Positions 26,501 through 38,650 of a DNA stretch of 64,000 nt are shown piece by piece (position 1 is the stretch's first letter; each line of letters starts with the position of its first letter). The notes under the pieces were generated by a model. The model saw only the letters and a list, made by a program, of their open reading frames with translations. It searched no databases and was not told where the DNA came from. The position numbers and the translations under genes were made by a program. This stretch comes from Typha latifolia. Lineage: Eukaryota; Streptophyta; Magnoliopsida; Poales; Typhaceae. The stretch spans positions 7,006,001 through 7,070,000 of the forward strand of contig CM034099.1 of the NCBI GenBank assembly GCA_019914945.1, in the 5' to 3' direction.

Positions 26501-29500
26501 AAATACATGTGAAGTTGCTAAATTATGTAGCATGAATACTTATTTTTCAATGAAAATATATAGCACATTAGGAAATTCAATACAAAGTTATCACTGCAAT
26601 AGTTCAGTGTATATTAATAGAACAAACATCATATATCAACATATGGACCAGACTTGAATCATGTTCAGTAGCCAAGTAAGAAGTATACCCCTCAAAACGC
26701 ATCCATACCAAATTGATGATCTCTGACCAATTTGGACATCTCCAATGACAGATGCACTAGGAGCCACAAATGTATCTTTGTGAACATTGGGAACTTTGTC
26801 AAAGACGTTCATGAGTGTGCGATGCCTTGACACTGATAAATCTCAAAAAGAAAAATGAGTTAGCCAAGTGAACTAACATTTTGAGTTCATTTGGAGCAGA
26901 TGTGACCAGAAAAAGGTAGTTGCAAGCATAAAAATTATGAAACTGAAAGAACTGTATGTCCCGAGAGCGCCAAATGTGGTTAGTTACATATACCTACCAT
27001 TACCAACTTAGAGCAGTATCTGGATTTTAAACTATAACTGACAAGGTGTCTATCTTGCATTTGACTTTGTGTCCTTACAAGGTGAAGGAACATTGGATTA
27101 AATAAAAGAAACACTCATCGATGGAGATAAAGAAAAGAGCAATAAAATTTCAAACTTAATATTGAATGAATAAAGCAGGTGTTGATGTGGTAATCACAGG
27201 AGATAACAATCTGTCATAAACATATAAATCTATCTAATAATATACATCTAAAATTGAAAATCTGGTCATTGACTTGTCTTAGAAGTTAGAACAAATTTTA
27301 ACACAACAAACATTAAAATTTCATCAAATAATTAAGCACCCAAGAGAAGGGGCATATTCCACAAGTAGCTATTACACAAAACTGATGTAATAGGAAAATT
27401 TCAATATATAAAATTCAAACCTAAATCCTAAATCAGTACCTAAAGTGGATAAAGAAACAAAAAGGCAGACAAGGGCAGTGTATGAATACCCAATAGGAAA
27501 AATTAAAAAAAGGCTCTATTCAGCAACTTATAATTGTGTTAAATGCAACAGCTTGCTTCATTCGAGGACAGTTCAGCTGCTGCATCAAGAGGCAGACTGT
27601 CGCATCTAACAGTATTGTGTGATGTCAGGGACTGATCCAATCTTGGGATAGCCCAGCTTTGCATCTTGCAATGTGCAATACCAGACTCTGCTCCTCATCA
27701 GCAGATATTGCAACTCCAAAATGAGAGCACTATATATATAAATTTATGACATACTTGCTTATAAAATGTCACATGAAGAGAAAAAATCTATAAAGGCTGA
27801 GGGAACCTTATTCAATAAAAGACAGACTCCTGATAGCTGGTCTTAATGCGAGATAATATTTTCTGTTGTTCACAAAGCATCTAGTAAAATAGTTGCAAGG
27901 ATGATATGGGTCGCACAAGTGTTAAGTCCATAAAAGTGATATGCAAAGTTAGTCTACAAAGAGTCTTATTCAAGTTCAACTTTGTATAGCTTAGACAGAA
28001 AGTATAGGGTTTATTCACCATTGTATAGCTTAGACGGAAAGTATAGGGTTTATTCACCATTGTATAGCTTAGACGGAAAGTATAGGGTTTATTCACCATA
28101 ATCTTAATAACCTCGAATTGATGGAACATCTTTTCATCTAGAATAAGTATGAATCACTGAAATCCATAGATTCAATTGCATTAAAGAGACTTCCCTCCTA
28201 TGCTCTCTATATATTATAGAACAAGCTTAATCCTTAGAAGGGAATCAAAGTCAATCTGATATTATGTCAGACTGGTCTGAAGTATTCTAACTACTACTTG
28301 ATGCAATATAAGCACTATCATGCATGACACGTACTAGTGCTGTAGTGCACAAAGTTGAGCAAAAAGTAACTCTCAAGGAATAAAAAATATATGCTTCTGT
28401 GTCTCAACCATCTCCTCTTTATTCATCAATGAAAAGTAAAAGTTCACACAAATTGTTCAAAAGTTCATAACGAACTTCAAGATTCTAGATAAGATGTTAG
28501 CTACTGTGGCACACAAATAGGTAAAATAACTCGATATATAAACCCTAGATGTTGACATTACATCTTGAGATCCAAATTCAGGCTTCCTTCAAATCTAATT
28601 ATTGTGCCTAAAGAACATGTAAAGTTAATATCACAAATTTTGGGTTCAAGTTATCCAAGATGTATCACACAAGAAGGAAAAGAAAATGGTGTCACTATTC
28701 GATTAGATGTATCCTTGTAGGACTCTCAGTGTCTCACTCAGAAGATTTCACATTAAATTATTCAAGAAATAACATATAAGAATCCAAGCCTACCTCCATC
28801 ATTTTTCTATTTAAAAGAATAAGGCAAGAAGAATTGACACATATCTATGAAGGATGAAATGTGTATAATATGCTTTATAGCATTCAATGTGAAAATATTA
28901 AGCTTTAGTGAAGTATCCACATTTCATTTTTAACAAACAGAAGGATTTTATGGATGGAAAGAAAATCACATTAGTGAGACATCTTTCATTCTCTTAGTCC
29001 TATAGGTTGAAAACTTGAAATAGACCAAAAAGGAAGATCTAGGATACCATGTAACTCAAAACTACATAGCTAAATGTCAGTTAGTGCAGGTGCGAGATCC
29101 AGAATATCAAAATGTTTGGACTTGCAAGATATATGGGCAAGTGCTCGCTTCCTTACCTACCTAGTACTTAACAGATTGGCACAATTGGTAGTAATAACGA
29201 CGATATGCTGCCAAAATCTCAATCATCAACTTGGAGTTTCACTGCTAGCGACTGTATAGACAAGACTATCAATTTTAGCAATAACGTGCTTATGAATCCT
29301 ACTAGATGCCCCATGCTCCTGAGAAAGACACTCATTTCTAAATCATAACACTAATACCACAATAAAAAAGACACAAATTTTACGCCTTGCAAGTGCCAAG
29401 TTGTACCCCTACTCCATTTCCTAAGAATACGTCTTGACATGTCCCACTATCGCCATATCATTAATGGTCAAATCGAGCCGATGCAGCTAAAATTGGCAAG

Positions 29501-29697
29501 AAGGAATCTGAAGGCTAATCATATTCCCATTTAAGAACTAATATCAGGAAGCGATCAAAATTTTGGGGATCGGAGTGCTCACGCTGCTCTTGGAAGTAGT
29601 AGTTGCCCTGGAGTCGGCATCCGAGGCGATCCATGGCTTGGCCGGTCTCCCGGATCCAGAATCCGACGGTGTATATCGCTTTCCCCAGAGTCCCCAT
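23507..29697 (-). CDS. GAMMACA: Gamma carbonic anhydrase, mitochondrial complex I subunit
   Basis: Left-handed beta-helix protein that forms the carbonic-anhydrase-like domain on the matrix side of plant complex I. Five exons, 29583-29697, 26689-26832, 24695-24820, 24226-24377 and 23507-23776, join in phase to 268 residues. The protein starts MGTLGKAIYTVGFWIRETGQ and closely follows Arabidopsis gamma-CA1/2. Hexapeptide-repeat strands run from about residue 55 to 185 (FVAPSASVIGDVQIG, SISIGSGTNIQDNS, VGMGATLLDGV). The three zinc ligands are present as His107 (LVHVA), His130 and His135 (GHSAVLHGC), so it is a gamma-CA1/2/3 type and not a gamma-CA-like protein lacking ligands. The tail ends LPDNILPDKSK, slightly shorter than Arabidopsis. 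Intron 1 is 2.75 kb. Confidence 0.97.
27982..28098. repeat. Three-copy 39-bp tandem repeat
   Basis: Exact copies at 28021-28059 and 28060-28098, and a copy with one difference at 27982-28020. Each reads TTGTATAGCTTAGACGGAAA and continues to TTCACCA. It lies in gamma-CA intron 1. The near-perfect identity indicates recent expansion. Confidence 0.95.
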
Positions 29698-30890
29698 TCG
29701 ATCGGCGGCGAAGAGAGAGAGAGCGAGATGGAGATACAGAGATATAGGGAAAGAGATCGAGGAGGAAGAAGATCTCGAAGAAGCTCAAGGGCTTGGAAGG
29801 GTTCGGGGTCCCGGGTTCGGGTAGAAATAACAAGAATGCCACTGGTCTGATCTAGAAATGAACGGTGATAAAACACACACAACTTTCATCGGCCACAAGC
29901 CCATATGCCTCTCTACTTTCGTAGTTCTCTGTTTCTAATTTTCTAAGCTCCAGTTCACTTCACGAATAACAAAATTACTTATTCCAGAATATCTTTTCTT
30001 ATTTCAAAATATTAACTAAATATTATAATAATATTATTTTAAAATTATATTTTAAACTTACTTTTATATAAGAATTATTTTACCCTTCGATTGACTGCAG
30101 TTAAATTCCACATCTTCTCGTATGGTGCAGCTGATAGAGAATGAGATTCTCATCTCATCCATCATTTTCCCTCTCTTAATCTCTTCCAGCATCTTCCCTC
30201 GTTCACTTCTACTGTCTTCGTCCACCTTTTGACTATAATATACTCATTAAATTTTATATTCAAATTTAAAATGCCTGAATATATTTTTTATTTATAAGTT
30301 ATTATCAAATTGAACTAAAATTATTCGAGCGTCGTGAACATTTATTTGGTATCAGTATGCCGGTCGAACTTTCTCTCTAAATACACATTTGTTTAACAAA
30401 AACAATATTATTTAAATCATTTTATTATTTCTATTAGCGATATTTGTATTTATAATTTAATTAAAAGTGCATAGAAGTATAGTGGCACAAAACAAATTTA
30501 AAGGGGTAAACTAATTTTAGTTCAAAATAAATTTAACTTTAAATGCAAAAGAAATTTATCAAACTCTATTATCCTAAATTTTAACTTATTATTATTCACA
30601 CTCTATTATGTATATTCAAACTCTGTATTGTATTATTAATGTCCTAAAAACTTCTTGACATTAGTTTGCGTAACTAATGATTAAGGTATTTTAGATTTTA
30701 TTTTATTATTTTTAAGATTAAATTAGAGGTATTTCTTGACATTAGTCTGCTGTGAATTTTATAGAGGGTTACCGGTTTCAATATGGATGATCCGAACTCC
30801 GAAATGGCCTCTTCGCATTTGCTTTTTATTCGTTTCGTTGATCCCACTCCCAACTCCAAGATCCTATACTGACCGTCGGATCTTCTCCTG

Positions 30891-31003
30891 ACCACAACGG
30901 CTACTACTGGCTTACTGGGAAGTGGGAGCCGACCCAGATCCTCTCCTGACCGTCGGATCTCCCGTGATTTGTCCGTTGCGATCTTAAAATAATTCGACCG
31001 TTG
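30891..31003 (+). promoter_or_regulatory. MSA-like mitotic activator elements of cyclin B
   Basis: Three AACGG cores occur within ~110 bases: AACGGCTA at 30896-30903 on the plus strand, and CCGTT at 30973-30977 and 30998-31002 on the minus strand (the last reads TTCAACGGTC). MSA elements with this core bind three-repeat MYB proteins and drive G2/M expression of plant B-type cyclins. They lie about 290-390 bases before the start codon. Motifs are seen; function is inferred from the family. Confidence 0.6.
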
Positions 31004-31059
31004 AAGGGGCACCCCCTCGCTTACAAAGGAAGCCCCCCCACCCTTTCTCTTTCAAAGAG

Positions 31060-31100
31060 AACAGGAAGGAGAGAGAGAGAAAAGAGGACAAGAAGAAGAA

Positions 31101-31139
<39 letters not shown>

Positions 31140-31145
31140 CAGACA
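31060..31145. repeat. GA microsatellite in cyclin B leader
   Basis: GAGA runs, the longest about 31103-31131, just upstream of the cyclin start codon and probably in its 5' UTR. GA-rich leaders are frequent in plant genes. Confidence 0.75.
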
Positions 31146-31286
31146 GAGGAGAATACCTCACATTGCTTCATCTCTCGCTTGCGGCCGCATCGGAAACCGT
31201 GCACGGTGGCGAACCTAAGCACGTTCTTCTCGTCGGTGCTCTCGAGTCTCTTTGGGCCGAACCAAGAAGAGGGAGGTAAAGGAGAC

Positions 31287-33928
31287 ATGGCCTCGAGGCA
31301 TCATGAGCCCGTAGTTCCTCAGCAACCAAAAGGTAGTAGGTAGAAGAAACCCACATGATAAGAACTTGCGTTTCGTTTCCCACTGCTGGATGGGTTTCTT
31401 GGGTATCACCTTTGATAAATCTTTTTTCTTGGATTCTTTTCCTTCTTTGGTTTGTTTCTCTCGATTAGTTCTTCGTAGTGTTTGAATGTTTTTTGCCAAT
31501 CTTTCCAGAGCAATTACTTCCGACAGGAGTTAAATATTTTGTTAATCATTATTAACTAATGTGATTTTTAGTCATCTTGTTTGTTCTTTTTATCTTTCAT
31601 AATAATATTATTAGACTTTCTACTGCTTCGTAAAAGAATATTGATGTTATCTTCTCCGATGGTTCCTATATCTTCCTCTCCTCTCTGTCAGAAGCAACAG
31701 AACTTATCTACTCTTTTATAGATCATATATGATGTGGGTTTCTGATCTTTGATCAACTATTTTTGTCTTGATTTGGTTCTTTTTTTCCCTTAAATTTCCT
31801 AATGTGGGTTTCATTTCGACATTCGATGATGCTCTATGTGTCATTTATGGGCCGCTGATACTTTCTGATACCAGTGAATCTTGTTATGAATCAATTAGGT
31901 GCTGCCGGACCAATAGGCAAGCAGAAACCAGCTGCTGGAGGAGATGCGAAGAACCGACGAGCCCTCGAAGACATTGGAAATCTCGTCAATGTACGAGCTG
32001 TTGAGGGGTAAGAGAGAATTCTTTTGTCACCTGAACTTTTTCACATAATTTTTCTCGAGTTTTCCTCTCAATAAGAAAGAAGTCTTTAGCTATAACTCTG
32101 TTGCTTGTTTCAGGAAAGCACAGCCTCAAGCTGGCCGCCCTGTCACTAGGTTGGTTCTTATCTCTTATCTTTCGTACTGTTCTTCCATTTCTTTCTATCT
32201 CTAGCTTAATATTCCTTACTTTCATAGAAACACTGGCTCTCAGTTCCTTTCAAAAGCTCAAGCTAATAATAATACTGCGGCTGTTAATAAGGTATCTTTT
32301 GTTGTGCCCTGTACATACATTGTTCATAGCTTAGGACTAGTGTGGTATTGTATTATTCAATCTCTGTTATCTTTATAGAAGCCAGTAGTAGTTGCAGCAG
32401 CTGATGTCGCAGCCGGTAAAGGCGGTAAAGCAGTTAAACAGAAGGCTCCGATCAAGCCCAAACCGGAAGTTATCGAGATAAGTCCCGACACTAACGAACT
32501 GAAGCAAGTGGGTCAGAAGGGTTTGCGGAATGCCTCTTTAAGGAAGAAGAAGATTCATACACTTACTTCAGTGCTTACTGCTCGAAGCAAGGTTTGTCCT
32601 TGTTTGCAAGCCAAATAGATTTAGTACTGCCATGTTGAGGTCGAGGTCCTTAGTTCTTGTCTGAATTCAGGCTGCCTGTGGAGTTACTGACAAGCTAAAA
32701 GATCCGGTGCATGATATCGATGCGTTGGATGCCGAGAACCAACTGGCCGTGGTGGATTATGTTGAGGATATTTACGAGTTTTACAAACTTGCTGAGGTTT
32801 ATAACTTTTCCAACCTCAATTTCATGACAGCTATTTATTAGGTGCTTGCTTTCTTGCTACCTTTGCTGATATGAGTGTCTGAATTGCATATGCCAGAACT
32901 CATGCAGGCCTTGTGAATACATGGAGTCCCAGGTTGAGATCAACGCAAAGATGAGGGCTATTCTGGCTGACTGGCTAATTGAAGTGCATCACAAGCTTGA
33001 GTTGATGCCTGAGACCCTTTACCTCACAATCTACATAGTTGATCAGTACCTTTCCATGGACACAGTTTTAAGAAAGGAGTTGCAGCTCGTAGGCATGAGC
33101 GCAATGCTAATTGCCTGCAAATATGAGGAGATATGGGCTCCAGAAGTAACTTACAATGCCCTCCTCCATTAGTAAATATTATTCTTATCCTCTATTTCTT
33201 TTCAAGTAGTTGAGATCCTGGAACTTGGTTGTTGTGGTTGTGTTTAGGTGAATGACTTCATATGCATATCAGACAAAGCATATAGCAGGGAGCTTATACT
33301 GGCTAAGGAAAAGGCAATTCTGAACAAGCTTGAATGGAACTTAACTGTGCCGACCCCATACGTATTTCTCGTGCGTTTTTTGAAGGCATCCATGGCTGAT
33401 AAGGAGGTGAATACAATTTGTTGTCTTTTCCTTCATTCCATCTGCTGTTACATAGCCAATTTCAATTACAAAATCTCACTAGTTATTGTATCCTCCTAAC
33501 TGCAGCTGGAACAGATGGTCTTCTTCTTCGCAGAGTTGGGTTTGATGCACTACTCCATGATCAAGTATTTCCCATCCATGGTTGCTGCCTCTGCGGTCTA
33601 CGCAGCTAGGCAGACCCTGAAGAAGGTTCCCCTTTGGAGCACGACACTGGAGCGACATACTGGATTTTCTGAGCCGCAGCTGCTGTACGTGTTGAAAAAG
33701 CCTATAAAGAACATATATTGATTGACATGCTATGATCACTGAACCAATTCTCTTGTTTGAAATCACAGGGACTGTGCACAGCATCTGATAAGCTTCCACT
33801 CCTCAGCAGCAGAAAGTAAGCTGAAGGTGGTGTACAACAAGTATAAAAGCCCTCAATTTGGAGCTGTTGCATTGCATCCTCCAGCAGCAAAACTACTTGT
33901 TGAGGAACTGAAGGCCTCTTCAACATGA
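31287..33928 (+). CDS. CYCB1: B-type mitotic cyclin (CYCB1-like)
   Basis: Regulatory subunit of cyclin-dependent kinase for G2/M entry. Ten exons, 31287-31332, 31899-32007, 32114-32149, 32228-32291, 32379-32591, 32671-32796, 32897-33145, 33248-33406, 33506-33684 and 33769-33928, join in phase to 446 residues. The N-terminus ([15 protein letters not shown]) is followed by the destruction box RRALEDIGN (about residues 34-45), recognised by APC/C. The cyclin box holds the family sequences [25 protein letters not shown] and [13 protein letters not shown]. The C-terminal cyclin fold contains [23 protein letters not shown]-like elements upstream fit mitotic expression. It is convergent with the glycosyltransferase gene. 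Subgroup B1 is favoured over B2 but was not tested by phylogeny. Confidence 0.96.
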
Positions 33929-34209
33929 GAGTGTTTATTACATGTTGGTCTATATACTGCAGTTGTTTTTGTGTGTTGAGGTAGTCTGATCATCCTGTCG
34001 ATGATGTATCTTTTTCTTTCTTTCTTTCTTTTTTGGATCATCTCTAGTACCATAATGGAGTGGTAGACTTATACAAATTTGCAAATTTCTACCAAGTATA
34101 TGCATTTTTTCTCTTGGCACAAAAATTAATTAGAATTAGCTCAGGAATGATTAGCAAATAGAATATACACCTCGGGAATGGATTGGCGTGGATAATTCAG
34201 GATCATCCC

Positions 34210-35891
34210 TTACACAGTAACACTTCGTTCGCCAACCTTCTGTGTTCCACATGCAATATCACGAATAAAAGAGTCAATACTTGCGTTCGAAGACCCTTTC
34301 TGATCATCGATAGCTCTGTGGCATATTTCCTTAAGCTCTTGTGCCCTTCTCCTCATCTTCAAGCTCTCATCTGCTTCCAAATCCATTAGGACTCGAACAA
34401 ACTTGGCTATAACCTCGCGTGGAACACTCTCATCATCCTTCTTCTCATCCTTCAATCTGAAACCAACTCCCCATTCATCCACGACCAACTTGCTGTTTGG
34501 ATATTGATCCCACATCAAAGGATATGTAAGCATTGGCACACCAGAATACAAGGCTTCCAATGTTGAGTTCCAGCCACAGTGAGTCAAGAATCCTCCAACA
34601 GAAGGATGGCATAACACTCTCAGCTGATCACACCAAGAAACCACCACCCCCATATCTCCATTAATGAGGTCTCTGATGCTCTCGGAGTTTCCACGAACTG
34701 TCCATAAGACGCGATGCCCGCTTATCTTAAGCCCCATGGTCATCTCCTCCATCTCTGCAGATGAGAGGGGAAGGAAGCTCCCCAGTGAGACATAAAGCAC
34801 AGAGTTGTTAGGCTGGGAGTCCAACCACTTGAAGTAGTGGGTGTCTTCGGGTGTCTCCTCCTCAAGTGCATGGTGAGGGATGGAAGGGCCAATGGAGTAT
34901 ATAGGAACTGAGATCTTGGACTTGAGAGCGTTCAAGGTGTGGGTCTCTATCTCATGGATGGAGTTGAAGAGGAGGCATTGAGCCCTGGGGTACCAAGAAT
35001 TCAGTTCAGTGTAGATGGTCAGCAAGCTTTTGCCAAAGGACTTGGATGTGAAGTCAGGGAGATAGGGAATAGAGGCCTTTGGTAGGTATCTCAGGATTTC
35101 GTGATCCTCCTTAGGAACTGCCCAAGAAAATAGCTAACACTTTAGTTAGCTTCTAATATAAATAAAAGTTGATGTTATATATTTAGTCTTTTAATAAAAC
35201 CAAACACTATCGAAAGAATTTCAATTCAAGTTAATTTTAACAAAACTAGAAATAATAGAAACAATAGGAACAATCTCGGCGGAGGCTTTTTATAACTGCG
35301 GTGTCTAAATTCTAATCAATGAAATTTATTATTTTTTTCCTTTTTTTAATTTTAAAAAATATGTAATTTTCTAAAATCCGTGAAAAAAATTAATCAATCA
35401 CCTTCGCTATCTTCCCCAAGTCTCTTTAGCTCGTGAAATGCCAAGAACACCGCCGCCGACTCCGTAAACAGCGCCGCCACCGGAATCCCTCTTCTCCTCC
35501 CTATCTCCTCAGCCCACGGAAGCAACAGATCCACCAAGATTAGAACAACCTTTGGCTCGATCCCCTCCACGATTTCCTCCACGTGCCGCTCCATCTTGGT
35601 CATCACCGCCTCGAGAAACACGCTGTACTCCGACGCGCGTGTCCTTTCTGACGGGAGCACGTTGGGGATTGACCGGAACCGGACGCCCGGCACCGGCGCC
35701 GACGCCGGAGAAGAGGACGAGAGGAGATCGAGCCACTCGTCTGTGACGACGACGGTGACGAGGAGGCCGCCGCACAAGGCGAGGCGGCGGCAGAGGGGGA
35801 GCATGGGGTTGATGTGGCCACGGCCGGGGTAGGGGATGACGACCACGTGGCGAGCGACGGTGGAGCGGGGTGAGTCCATTTTGGGTTGCAC
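34210..35891 (-). CDS. UDP-glycosyltransferase, UGT87A-like
   Basis: Family 1 glycosyltransferase that transfers sugar from a UDP-sugar to a small acceptor; the acceptor is unknown. Two exons, 35402-35891 and 34210-35117, give 465 residues. The N-terminal domain has PYPGRGHINPM with catalytic His26. The C-terminal PSPG box (residues about 325-368) begins WCDQLRVLCH and contains HCGWNSTLEALYSGVPML, ending in Gln (WDQ), usual for UDP-glucose users. Overall similarity is to Arabidopsis UGT87A1/2. The first exon is much more GC-rich than the second. A second Met at residue 5 (35879) is an alternative start. A TATA-like sequence lies ~60 bases upstream, near 35950. Confidence 0.94.
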
Positions 35892-37739
35892 ACCAGATGC
35901 TTGTTGTTATGCCGCAGTAAGGTTAGCCTCGCTTCTGGTGTTTTTTAAGTATATAGTATTTGGGCGGATCACTATCGAGGAGCATTTATTGATATGCGTT
36001 TGTCGCTTTTTGTCACTACTTTCAAATATCAAAGCCTCACAATTTTTTCCTTATGGTTGTCAAGGGCTCTAAGCCACTACTACTAAAAGATTCTTTTGGA
36101 TTGCTTCGATTATTAGTTTATTATTAAGGTGCATACATTGGTTTACTATTGAGTTGCATTCATTGGTACAAATCATTTCTCTTATATTATTATATCAGCG
36201 TTTAATGAGCAATGATAATGATAGAAGGACAAAACTAGGACAAAGTTTTTAAAAAAAATATAAAACTGAAAATAAGTTTAATTTAAAGTAGCGAAAACCA
36301 AGTGGATTTTTTTTAAAAAAAAAACTCATTTTCCTTTTTAAGAATTCATTAGTCCCGCTGCTTCCTTCCTTCTCAAATTTTTTTTATTCCGCGTGAGATA
36401 TTTTTCATCTTTTCTCTCTTCATAAAAAATAAATAAAATAAGAAGATATTATGAAGAACTTTTTGTCTTTTATTTTATTTTATTATTCTGTACATACTTG
36501 CCATAAAAATTTTAAATAATTATAATCCAACATCTTTTAGAATATCATGAAAATTTACACTAAAAAGATATTTTGTTCTTTTGGCAACTCGGATTTTTTT
36601 TATTTCTTCCATTCTAAGTTTGCCCTTCTCCTACTTGTTACCTAACATTTGTTTTGATGTAGATAATATAAAAGGAGATAAGATAGAAAGATCAAAGAAC
36701 AAAGAAGAACAAAAAAAAAGCTCTCTCTCATTTTGTTTGGATGTAATGAAGTGAAGAGAAAAAAAAATAAGCTTACTTAATTTAAGGAGTGAAAAGAAAT
36801 AAAAATAACATATCTACCATTACATTCTTCATCTAAAATTTAGTGATTGAAATAAATCACCACAAGTTATAAAATTTGTAAGATTATTTTTTAAAATATA
36901 TACAGTTTTGATAAAGAAAAATATAATAACATATCCGGCACAAATTATAATATTTAATATTTAATCATTTTTTATTTGTTAATATAATCTAAAAAATTTT
37001 AAACCTCTCATATGTGAAAAATGTTATCATATACATTGTGTTTTATTACATCTTTTCTTAAAACTATCTATCTGATATATTTTATATAACTTTATAATTC
37101 ACTCTCCTATTTTTTTTATTTAATTACTATCATCCTACTTTTTAAACATACAAGATTTTAAATCGTAACTATTTGAAGTAAATTTGCGTATTAATAATGA
37201 AGAAATAAGTATTTAAAAGTTTGATGAGTACGTTGGTATATCTCACACATTTTTTACTATAATTTACAGTTAACTTATATACTTCATAATTATATTTACG
37301 AATTTATAAGTATAATCCACGTCAATATCCATATATATAATTAAAAATATTACAGGAGAAGAGGGAGGAATAATAGCCCTACAGTGTGGAAAAGATCGCG
37401 ACGGTGCGAGCAAGCAAACAAACAAACAAGGTAACAAACAAACAAATGTATTAGTAGGTCCCCCCCACATCATACGGATAGTAATTTATTATAGAAAGAG
37501 AGAGAGAAAAAGAGAAGAGCATCAGCAGTGATCACCAAAAGAACAAAAGAGAAAGATCCACCTCGAACTCCTCTCCTCTCCTCCCCCTTCTCCCTCTAAT
37601 CTTCGCCATCTCAAAAATTCTTCTATTACTTCCTGATTTGTACTAGCAGGAGGAATAGGGGGAGGAGTGGAGGATAAAGTTATTCTAGAGAGAGAGAGTG
37701 AGAGACAAAAGCCGGAATAAGTGGGGGGGGGGAATAGAA
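35892..37739. other. Intergenic between divergent UGT and MYBC1-like genes
   Basis: The proximal UGT promoter (TATA-like near 35950) is followed by about 1.3 kb of very AT-rich sequence with A and T runs and no coding signal. From 37500 to 37739 it becomes GA- and CT-rich and ends in a run of about ten G just before the MYBC1-like ATG. This part is likely its 5' UTR. Confidence 0.55.
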
Positions 37740-38650
37740 ATGAGAGAGGAGGCGGAGGAACCCAATTGGTTTTCTCACTGGGAGGAGCAGCTCCCTTCTC
37801 CAGAAGAGCTTACTCCACTTTCCCAGACCCTAATCACCCCTGACCTCGCCCTCGCCTTCGACATTCCCACCCAAAACCCAAGCGCCAACCCTAATAACCC
37901 TAACCCTAACGACACCTCCCCTCTCCCAACCACCACCACTTCCACCTCTCCGGCGACAACCCCGCCGGATCCGTCTCCGGCGGCGCCGCCGGATCCGTCT
38001 CCGGCGGCGCCGCCGGAGATGAGCCGGCGCGAACTTTGAAGCGGCCGCGGCTGGTATGGACGCCGCAGCTCCACAAGCGCTTCGTCGACGCCGTCGCCCA
38101 CCTCGGGATTAAGAACGCCGTGCCGAAGACCATAATGCAGCTGATGAGCGTTGACGGCCTCACGCGCGAGAACGTCGCCAGCCACCTCCAAAAGTACCGC
38201 CTTTACCTCAAGCGCATGCAGGGCCTCGCCTCCTCCGGTGGCGCCGGCGCCGGACCCATCTCCGCCGCCGACGCCGCCACCGAACAGCTCTTCGCCTCCG
38301 GCCCGGTGCCTCACCACTTCCTCCCCGGGCGCCCGCGCCCGGCCGAGCCATATGTGCCGTTCGTGCCAGTCCATGCGCAGCAGTTTTACCAGCAGCAGAG
38401 GCAATTTGGGCAATTTGGGGGATCGCCGCCGGCCAGAAGTGGCGCGGGGTTTGATAATGGTTTTTTAAATCAGGCCGTTCTGCCGGTCGGAACGCATCGA
38501 ATGGTTGGGTCCCCGGGGGTTGGAATGATGCAGTCTCAGTTGTTGCAGATGCAGCCATCCTATACGGATGATTTCGAGTCGGGAAGCAGGGGAGGAGGAG
38601 GCGGGAGTGCAAGGAGGGTGCTGACTCTTTTCCCGACCGGTGAGGATTGA
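37740..38650 (+). pseudogene. MYBC1: MYBC1/PCL1-like GARP transcription factor, frame broken in this sequence
   Basis: The N-terminal part is read from ATG 37740 (MREEAEEPNWFSHWEEQLPS, then LITPDLALAFDI), matching Arabidopsis MYBC1 and PCL1-like proteins. That frame stops at TGA 38037. The DNA-binding domain is read in another frame (+2) that is open from the stop at 37907 to TGA 38648. It carries the GARP/Myb-like segment [15 protein letters not shown] to [14 protein letters not shown] (38039-38224) and ends [12 protein letters not shown], like the MYBC1 tail. A switch of frame must occur between 37910 and 38036, equal to one missing base or two extra bases. Relatives are intronless and no intron of plausible size fits. 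Both halves are well preserved, so either a sequencing error in this GC-rich repeat or a recent mutation is possible. It may be a functional gene. Confidence 0.85.
37964..38011. repeat. Two-copy 24-bp tandem repeat in MYBC1-like coding region
   Basis: The unit GCCGGATCCGTCTCCGGCGG plus CGCC is present at 37964-37987 and exactly again at 37988-38011. Being 24 bp it does not itself shift the frame, but it marks a slippage-prone stretch inside the interval where the frame changes. Confidence 0.95.

Larger units (their letters stand above)
29698..31286. other. Divergent promoter region between gamma-CA and cyclin B
   Basis: Next to gamma-CA there is a TGGGCT site II-like motif (minus strand, 29898-29903). 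The centre (29950-30700) is very AT-rich. The cyclin side (30780-31286) is GC-richer and carries AACGG motifs and a GA-repeat leader. No gene lies inside. Confidence 0.6.

Noticed and set aside
27982..28098. CRISPR-like array
   Set aside because: The repeats are directly adjacent with no spacers, and the DNA is eukaryotic; it is a simple tandem repeat.
23507..33928. Functional cluster of mitochondrial and cell-cycle genes
   Set aside because: Neighbourhood in plant genomes rarely implies shared function, and the genes have different products and separate promoters.
37885..37910. Interstitial telomere repeat (CCCTAA copies)
   Set aside because: Only about three imperfect units, and they lie in the coding region of the MYBC1-like gene as Asn-Pro codons; not a telomeric remnant.
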